Made by a program: the position numbers and the translations under genes. 64,000 bases of DNA, taken from contig PUQB01000216.1 in assembly GCA_003024785.1 (NCBI GenBank), positions 62,001-126,000 of the forward strand, in the 5' to 3' direction. The notes under the pieces are model-generated. The model ran no database searches, was not told the DNA's origin, and was given only the letters and a program-made list of their open reading frames with translations. The DNA comes from Selaginella tamariscina. Lineage: Eukaryota > Streptophyta > Lycopodiopsida > Selaginellales > Selaginellaceae. Numbering within the stretch: position 1 is the stretch's first letter; each line of letters starts with the position of its first letter. Positions 59,376 to 64,000 of this stretch are shown here, in pieces.

Positions 59376-60067
59376 ATGATTCGATTAGGGCTCCTGGGAT
59401 TAGGTCGGGTGGTGAGGATGGACGACGACAGCGACGATGAAGATTGCTGGAGCATGAAGATCACAACGCCATTAGACTGCAATGCGAGCTTCACCATAGA
59501 CGACGCCCACTGTCACCGTCACCACTGTCACCACTGGAGCCCGGGCCGTGCCTACCACGGACTTACCACTGCCATTCACCGCGCTCGTGCTCGCCAGTTA
59601 GAATTAGGGTTGGCGACGACACCACGGTACTGACCAGCCGCTCGCACTCGTCGCCAGCGGTTTCAATACGTGCACGCAGCAGCTCCCCGTGCTCCTCCGA
59701 CGTGCGGATCACCGTCGACTCAGACGACGTAGACTGCAAACTTAGGGCTCTCAAGGACGAGATTGATTGCCAGGTGAACCGTCTCAGGGACCTGGTTGAC
59801 TGCTGCTGTGACGACCACAGATACCACTGCTTACTTCACGAGATTAGCTGCCACCGGATTGAGAGCTGCATAGACTCCGTACTGCGCTGCAGGATGCTGG
59901 AGAGTCTCGAGTGTGGAGCTATATCGAGAATGGATTGCATTCTGGACTCCAAACTCAGGGAGATTAGGGATATTTACGACTGTGCAGTTAATGCCAGAAT
60001 GCGGGATGTGCTGGACGGGGTTATGCGGGACCTTCATATGTGCAAGCTTAGGTTACATTGTCATTAA
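59376..60067 (+). CDS. Orphan Cys/His-rich protein with coiled-coil C-terminus (two overlapping frames)
   Basis: Frame 1 begins at an ATG (59376, or 59418) and reads MDDDSDDEDCWSM, then DAHCHRHHCHHWSPG. Frame 2 (open 59437-60067) has no ATG near its start but continues SPVRIRVGDDTTVLTSRSHS, then DVDCKLRALKDEIDCQVNRL, DLVDCCCDDHRYHCLL and so on to KLRLHCH and stop. Matching style in the overlap suggests one protein with a one-base change at about 59540. The C-terminal 110 residues are a charged helix with a Cys every 7-15 residues, mostly in D/E-x-C contexts. No family recognised. It lies between two MADS loci. Confidence 0.5.
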
Positions 60068-60177
60068 CACAATAGTGTGCAGTACAAAACAAGCAACAAT
60101 CATGTTTCTCTAATCGCGTGCGTGTATACGAAGAAAGTAAAGTAAGTGTTTAGATTAAGTAACAATGTACTTACATT

Positions 60178-60841
60178 CAATTGATAATTAGATATAACCA
60201 TATACAAAAGTCAGAAATGTATATAAGAGTTCTTGTTGTCAGATGGAGAGAAATCCCCCTACCATATTCATCAAACTCCCCACTAGTGTACATACCATCA
60301 GTAACATAGTTAGCCATGTAATTCGACCCGGTAAACTGATCTAAACAATGAGCCTCTTCATTAAGCATGAACTTACCACAAATCTCTTCGGTATTCATAT
60401 TTAAATACCCCTTAACCTCGTCCTCAATACAGGTTCCACTACTCCCACTAGTTCCTTCGTCTGAAAAAGCGTATTCCCCATAATGACCATCACCAATTTT
60501 CTCACATTCCTCATATTGACCGCCATATACACCTTGATACGCTACTATACCAACTTTGTCATCGTGACCCTCGTACACACACCCTTTAGGGTTTGATACA
60601 TGCAGTCCGCCACCTTTATCGTTAAAGTTGCTAGGGCATTTCGTCGCGTGCTTACTAGGGCACTTGTTACCACTTAAAACGCCTCAATGGTTACCGTGCT
60701 TGGTAAGTTCATGGGAGTACCTGGCCTTGAACAGTAATAGTAGCTCTTCTTATCGTCAAATTTAATCGCTAGATTGACAAAGGCACCACATAAAACTTGC
60801 AGCTCAATTGCCTTCCTGAATATACCTGTATATATGTATTG

Positions 60842-60891
<50 letters not shown>

Positions 60892-61002
60892 CACACACAT
60901 ACCTTCAGTGCGTTTCCTGAACGTTTGAACACGCATATTCCGCTTCTCAAGGTACTTAATAGCAATTTTTTTCCTCCCCATTCTTGCCTTGGGGGCCTGC
61001 AT
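60178..61002 (-). CDS. M-type MADS-box protein, locus 2
   Basis: Exon 1 (61002-60903) encodes MQAPKARMGRKKIAIKYLEK followed by RNMRVQTFRKRTE; exon 2 (60825-60674) encodes GIFRKAIELQVLCGAFVNLA followed by IKFDDKKSYYYCSRPGTP and ends in TAA: 83 aa, junction in phase. This is a complete MADS domain (MGRKKI ... TFRKR ... LFKKAxELxxLCG). It binds DNA as a dimer in the nucleus. Beyond the TAA the same frame stays open to about 60178 (YQTLKGVYEGHDDKVGIVAY and an acidic C-terminus like locus 1), so the stop may be a mutation, an error, or sit in an intron. The intron holds (GA)n(TA)n. Met 8 is the usual MADS start; Met 1 adds seven residues. Confidence 0.75.
60838..60890. repeat. (AT)n(AG)n microsatellite in the MADS intron
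   Basis: Fills most of the 77-bp intron of MADS locus 2. Confidence 0.95.
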
Positions 61003-61165
61003 ACTAGAAGAGAAGGACAAAAGAAGTACACTAATTGGGTTAAACCCGTTTTAACTTCTTAAACCTTCTTATACAACCATTTATGGTTGAACCAAGATTC
61101 TGGGGAGATCATTATTCCATGGAATATTATATTTCAAGCACTAAGTATGTAAATATTAACTTGGT

Positions 61166-62488
61166 TTATAACCATTTTAGCACCTTGTCAAAATGGAACA
61201 AGTGTCCACGTACATTGTATGTATATACGGAGTATAATAACGCTGCCGTGGTTACCGAACCAAATGAAACCAGTACTAAGTCTCCGAAGTCCTAAAATAA
61301 CTTAATACATCAGATACACACACACACACACATACACACACACACACATATGAGAGAGAGTTAAACTTCTCTTATGTAACTTGAAAAGTATAATTTAAGA
61401 TAAATTTTATTAGGAAAATAAATTAGAAAATCTAAGTTTAAAGAAAGATGCTTTGTAATTAAGTGTAAGTCTATCATAAATTAAATTTCTAATACAGATT
61501 TTAGCTTATATTATACATGAATTGATTCTAATTATTATGTTAATGTATTATGTTAATTAATAACAATAATAATTACTATGTAATACTAATGTAATGTTAC
61601 TTGTGTAAAAAATACCTGTGGACGAGAGGCAATCATAGCCATCACAAAGGAGATCATTTGCATAAATGACTGCAATGAGTTTGCACACCACCAACAACTC
61701 CTCGTTCACTTTCAGGAGCAGAGGACTAATAATGAATAAATAAATAAATAAACTAAATAATATTAATAATATAATAAAAATTAAATGTTTAAATTATATT
61801 ACCTGCATAAGCTGTGTTACGGCTAAATCAAATGACCATAATCCAAAGCGGGATAAAATGACTCCAATAATAAGCATAATTGAAGAATATACTCCATTTT
61901 TAACAAATACAGATGCAACGCAAAGTAGAAGGCAAGACCACTGTTAACAAAATTAAAACTTATTTCACTAACGTAGATGTTTAATTATTTAAAGCTAGTA
62001 TTAAATAAAAAAAGATAATATATATAATTTTTAAAATTTTTACCTGAATCCAACTTGACCATAGTCCAGTTCTAATTGTTTCAAGATATGCGTGCATTTT
62101 TGGATATATAAATGTCGCACCAACACCCACGCACGCAGACATACCGCGTGCTAAACCGATCACAAACGCTGGTACTCCTTTCCATTGCAAAGCTGCAGTC
62201 ATTAAAGTACCAAAACTGCAAAAACAAATATATATATTGTTTATTATCTTTAACTAATAAAACTACAATATAAATATTTAATATCTAAATATTAAATGTT
62301 GATTTTTATTAATTATATAATAAATGATGAATTTATTACCTTAAGATTGTAAAATAGAGGAGTGCAAGTGCAACAGCTGCCAAAAGAGTCTCCTGTTTGA
62401 AATACACAAGCCATCCTTGTTTTAAACCGAATTCTTTCTTTTGTGTGTCTTCAGCACGACTAGTTTCTGCATTGTGAAGTAACACCAC

Positions 62489-62549
<61 letters not shown>

Positions 62550-64000
62550 GCATATTATATATGTATATATCAACAAACTAGAATGGAAATGTGAAATGAA
62601 ATGCCGTAGATATGTGTGTGTGCACATATACGTATAATACATACATATATATAAATTATAATATATATATATAAAGAGAGAGAGAGAGAGAGAGAGACAT
62701 CAATATGTATATGTGTGTACATAAGTACCTTGCTGAACTCGTTAAAAAATCATTGTTTGAATAACATTTTACACACACACACACATATAAGTTGTTTTTT
62801 TTTTATATATCTAGATACATATTATTTAATATTTAAAATACATGTTTAAAAAATGAAATTCTAAAAATTAAAAGAAAATAAAAAAACAAATTAAAATAGA
62901 GAACACTCAGGGAATGTTTTTAAAATTGTGATTATTTTATACTTAATTATGTTTTGAACTTCTACTTTAACTTAAAAGTTTAAACTTGAGTAATAGTTAC
63001 ACACACACACACACCTTGTGATGTGTATAACTCTGGAACATTTGATAAAGAAGAATGAAGAAGGTAATATTCTGCTCCAAGAGAAAGAAGATTCCATGCA
63101 GCAATCAATATGACGCAGAAGAGAATCGAAACGCTGCTCATTAAAGCACCCACAAAAACCGGAGCTAATAACTTGCATGCTAAATCAATCCGTCTCATCA
63201 TCGTGTTCATTTCCACTAATAAATCCGGTCTTTTAGCAGATATATTAACAACCCTGTATATTAATAATATTATTGAAAAAGAATATACATAGAATATGCT
63301 TGTACATAATATATATATGTATAAAGAAAATAAAATCACACACATACATACATATACATATACATAGATAGATATATAGAGAGAGATGTACACACACACA
63401 ACATATATATAACTATGTATGTATGTATGTATTTACATATATGCAGACAAACACACTATACACATAGACACACGCACGCAAATACAGATATATACATGTA
63501 GATATACATTAAGTATGCTAATACATTATACTAATTTTAGTCCATGAATAACTAAATACTAAATAAAGAAATAATTATAGTGTTAAGTATTGATAATAAA
63601 ATTTTAAATTAATAAAACACAACTTGTTTCAATATTTAAGTTTTATTCCAGAGTACTTAGTTATATGACATATATACTTAACACACACCCCCACACACGC
63701 AAATAAACATACAACGATGTAAACATACGTCAATCACATATATATATATATATATATATAAACTAATTACTTAACAAATTTATTAATTTATTTAATTAAA
63801 TTATTAATTAATTAATTAATTTAATTACCAGTCACGTTCCAAGAGAATGTTGCAAGCAAGCTCGGCCAGAGAGCGTGTAGCACCAAATATATCTATTACC
63901 GCGATAATAAAAGAAATAAATAAACCATTTTGCTACGTTGAAGAAGTAAACATATCATTAACAAGGCTGCTAACAATACGGATCCGTTTCTCACTGCCAC
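61166..64000 (-). CDS. Ferroportin / IREG-type iron exporter (SLC40), 5' part beyond window
   Basis: Ferroportins export Fe2+ (and Co2+/Ni2+) across plasma or vacuolar membranes. Minus-strand exons: 64000-63829 (partial), 63253-63015, 62466-62340, 62215-62044, 61940-61803, 61725-61616 and 61291-61166. Blocks: [134 protein letters not shown] then [10 protein letters not shown] and stop. Splice phases agree throughout. Two one-base breaks occur: near 61681 (GTGCAAACTCATTG where VQNSLQ needs one more A) and near 63910. A 9-nt candidate microexon (62737-62729) is also in phase. Strong family call; the breaks may be consensus errors or mean a fresh pseudogene. Confidence 0.85.
62490..62700. repeat. 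(TA)n(GA)n microsatellites in a ferroportin intron
   Basis: Tracts at 62490-62546 and about 62645-62697 within the 548-bp intron between 63015 and 62466. Confidence 0.95.
63265..63760. repeat. Microsatellite-rich ferroportin intron
   Basis: Scattered (AC)n, GTAT-type and (TA)n tracts, including (AT)n at 63738-63760, between exons 63829 and 63253. Confidence 0.85.

Noticed and set aside
60674-61031. ORFs beginning with Ser-Leu and Tyr-Ile repeats
   Set aside because: They read through the (GA)n(TA)n intron of MADS locus 2; only the part after GIFRKA is exon.
62460-62642. ORF of Ser-Leu repeats and Tyr-Ile repeats
   Set aside because: Translation of an intronic microsatellite.

Overview
This is nuclear DNA of a land plant, most likely a seed-free, vascular-type plant whose sperm still swim; a lycophyte or fern fits best, but I cannot fix the clade. 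The evidence is a mix of plant-specific genes (an ELF3 clock protein, an iron exporter of the ferroportin/IREG type, a DUF1645/MAKR-like protein, M-type MADS boxes, a TSPO receptor) with CFAP206, an axonemal radial-spoke docking protein that angiosperms and conifers lack. Introns are short (about 50-600 bp), the DNA is AT-rich, and (TA)n, (GA)n and (GT)n microsatellites are common, often inside introns.

Left gene island (1-4.6 kb): CFAP206 in at least 12 exons and single-exon TSPO, both on the minus strand. From 5 to 29 kb is accessory DNA: a LINE zinc-domain relic, a decayed NAD(P)-binding pseudogene, and a direct segmental duplication of about 5.5 kb (about 10.56-16.4 and 23.24-28.6 kb). 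Each duplicated block carries an unclassified repeat element followed by a small minus-strand gene that I read as a secreted six-cysteine knottin precursor. The copy at 15.1-15.5 kb is whole; two others (6.2-6.4 and 27.5-27.8 kb) have lost the start codon and more. Their promoter and 5' leader are themselves tandemly repeated.

From 29 to 50 kb, a second segmental duplication pairs a tRNA-Ser relic with an SRPBCC (lachrymatory-factor-synthase-like) gene: decayed at 30.1-30.4 kb, intact at 49.5-49.9 kb. Between them lie an array of short palindromes (33.2-34.3 kb), a BED/DUF659 hAT transposon (34.7-36.2 kb) abutted by an old Gypsy-type LTR fossil (36.2-43.2 kb), a UDP-glycosyltransferase fragment and a second Gypsy fossil.

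Right gene island (51.4-64 kb): ELF3, the DUF1645 protein, a Cys/His-headed protein ending in an FYLTPLRPSR-type motif, an M-type MADS locus, an orphan Cys-rich coiled-coil ORF, a second MADS gene on the other strand, and ferroportin running off the right edge. ELF3, TSPO, DUF1645, the SRPBCC gene and one knottin are clean; several other conserved genes carry isolated one-base frame breaks, which means either ongoing decay or consensus indels.
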